Assembly (NCBI RefSeq): GCF_009601685.2
Contig: NZ_CP045701.2
Coordinates: 3,472,001-3,536,000, forward strand
Direction of reading: 5' to 3'
Origin: Pseudomonas brassicacearum
Lineage (GTDB): Bacteria > Pseudomonadota > Gammaproteobacteria > Pseudomonadales > Pseudomonadaceae
DNA: 64,000 nt
Under the pieces are notes generated by a model. The model did not search any database and was not told where the DNA came from. It saw only the letters and a program-made list of their open reading frames with translations. The translations under genes and the position numbers were made by a program. Shown piece after piece: positions 1-64,000 of this stretch (position 1 is the first letter of the stretch; the number at the start of each line of letters is the position of its first letter).

Positions 1-30906
<30,906 letters not shown>

Positions 30907-30916
30907 TGAAGAACCT
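30907..30916 (-). promoter_or_regulatory. Ribosome-binding site of gene C
   Basis: On the minus strand the bases before the ATG read AGG-TTCTTCA-ATG, a short Shine-Dalgarno core at 7 nt. It is weaker than the GGAG in front of gene B. Confidence 0.5.
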
Positions 30917-31041
30917 GCTTTTCTAGTTCGGAGTGGTTGACGATAAAAACGTGTTTTTCAGGTACGGCGCGGCGCCTGGACGGCGGTTGGGCCGACCTCG
31001 GCGCACGGGCCAAAGCGCTGGATAATCGTCACGTTCAACCG

Positions 31042-31069
31042 AAGGCGGCGGTTCGCGAACCGCCGCCTT
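31042..31069. repeat. Perfect 28-bp palindrome in the B-C gap
   Basis: Two 14-base arms, AAGGCGGCGGTTCG and its exact reverse complement, meet without a spacer. No T run follows it in either direction (on the minus strand the T run comes before it), so it is not an ordinary intrinsic terminator. It could be a protein-binding site, an RNA-processing or stability hairpin, or a REP-like element. Confidence 0.75.
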
Positions 31070-31171
31070 ACAGGCCAAAAAAAATTAGAGCATTCGGTAG
31101 GTGATGTCTGTCATGGGAAGCAGGGACAAGCCCCGACGTCGGCCAGACAGGACATACAGATGCGCGGGATC

Positions 31172-31201
31172 CAGGGCGAGCGCCCTGCCCGGAAGCCCGG
31201 G
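31172..31201 (-). other. Two adjacent hairpins downstream of the gene B stop
   Basis: Inverted repeats CAGGGCG/CGCCCTG (31172-31187) and CCCGG/CCGGG (31188-31201) begin about 35 nt after the gene B stop on the minus strand. No T run follows directly, so they look more like RNA-stabilizing structures or a weak, Rho-type end than a strong terminator. Confidence 0.35.
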
Positions 31202-31235
31202 ACAGGGCATTGATCCCTCAGGTGAAGCAGCCGAC

Positions 31236-64000
<32,765 letters not shown>

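Larger units (their letters stand above)
30907..31235. other. 329-bp intergenic region between genes B and C
   Basis: This is the only non-coding stretch in the window. It holds two small hairpins just after the gene B stop, an eight-base T run on the minus strand (31077-31084), a perfect 28-bp palindrome and the gene C ribosome-binding site. I see no open frame of NRPS type. I see no convincing -35/-10 pair, though a promoter for gene C would have to be here. Confidence 0.8.

Noticed and set aside
30907..31077. A sigma-70 promoter for gene C (for example TTGAAC near 31035)
   Set aside because: No hexamer pair with normal spacing stands out; reporting one would be guesswork.
31042..31086. 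Palindrome plus T8 run as an intrinsic terminator for gene B
   Set aside because: On the minus strand the T run comes before the hairpin, and on the plus strand the hairpin is followed by A residues, so neither direction has hairpin-then-U order.

Overview
The window is one uninterrupted piece of a very large non-ribosomal peptide synthetase (NRPS) locus, all transcribed leftward (minus strand). Three giant genes fill it. Gene A runs in from beyond the right edge and ends at 44408. Gene B (44411 to 31236) overlaps gene A by four bases. Gene C (30906 to beyond base 1) has everything up to its last thioesterase. The only gap is 329 bp between B and C. No regulator, transporter, MbtH protein or tailoring enzyme is visible; those genes must lie outside.

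The organism is most likely a fluorescent Pseudomonas. The support is high-GC sequence with strong codon bias, NRPS modules without separate epimerization domains, dual condensation/epimerization (C/E) domains with the HH[I/L]xxxxGD motif, and a tandem thioesterase at the end of the last gene. These are hallmarks of Pseudomonas cyclic lipopeptide synthetases.

Reading specificity residues by eye from each adenylation domain gives this order. Gene A (visible part): carrier domain of one module, then Leu, Ala, Val, Val/Ile, Thr, homoserine. Gene B: Val, Val/Ile, Ser, Ala. Gene C: Ala, Ala, Val, Thr, Thr, Ala, 2,4-diaminobutyrate (Dab), Ser, Val, then TE-TE. This tail, including Hse at the end of gene A and Thr-Thr-Ala-Dab-Ser-Val/Ile at the end, matches my memory of the 22-residue corpeptin/thanapeptin type of 'peptin'. 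On that register gene A would have nine modules (9+4+9=22), with modules 1, 2 and most of 3 outside the window. I number modules 4-22 accordingly; this numbering is an inference.

The three proteins would act in relay: A passes its peptide to B, and B to C, through TubC-like N-terminal docking domains on B and C. C finishes the chain and the two thioesterases release it, probably as a macrolactone closed on the Thr18 hydroxyl. The condensation domains appear to encode further chemistry. Those downstream of Thr8, Ser12 and Thr17 have HHxVDD instead of HHxxLDH, suggesting dehydration to Dhb/Dha. Those of modules 20 and 21 are ordinary LCL domains, suggesting L-Ala19 and L-Dab20.

The locus is also full of near-identical 0.7-1.9 kb blocks that coincide with adenylation domains. 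This points to recent domain copying between modules as the way the peptide sequence has changed.
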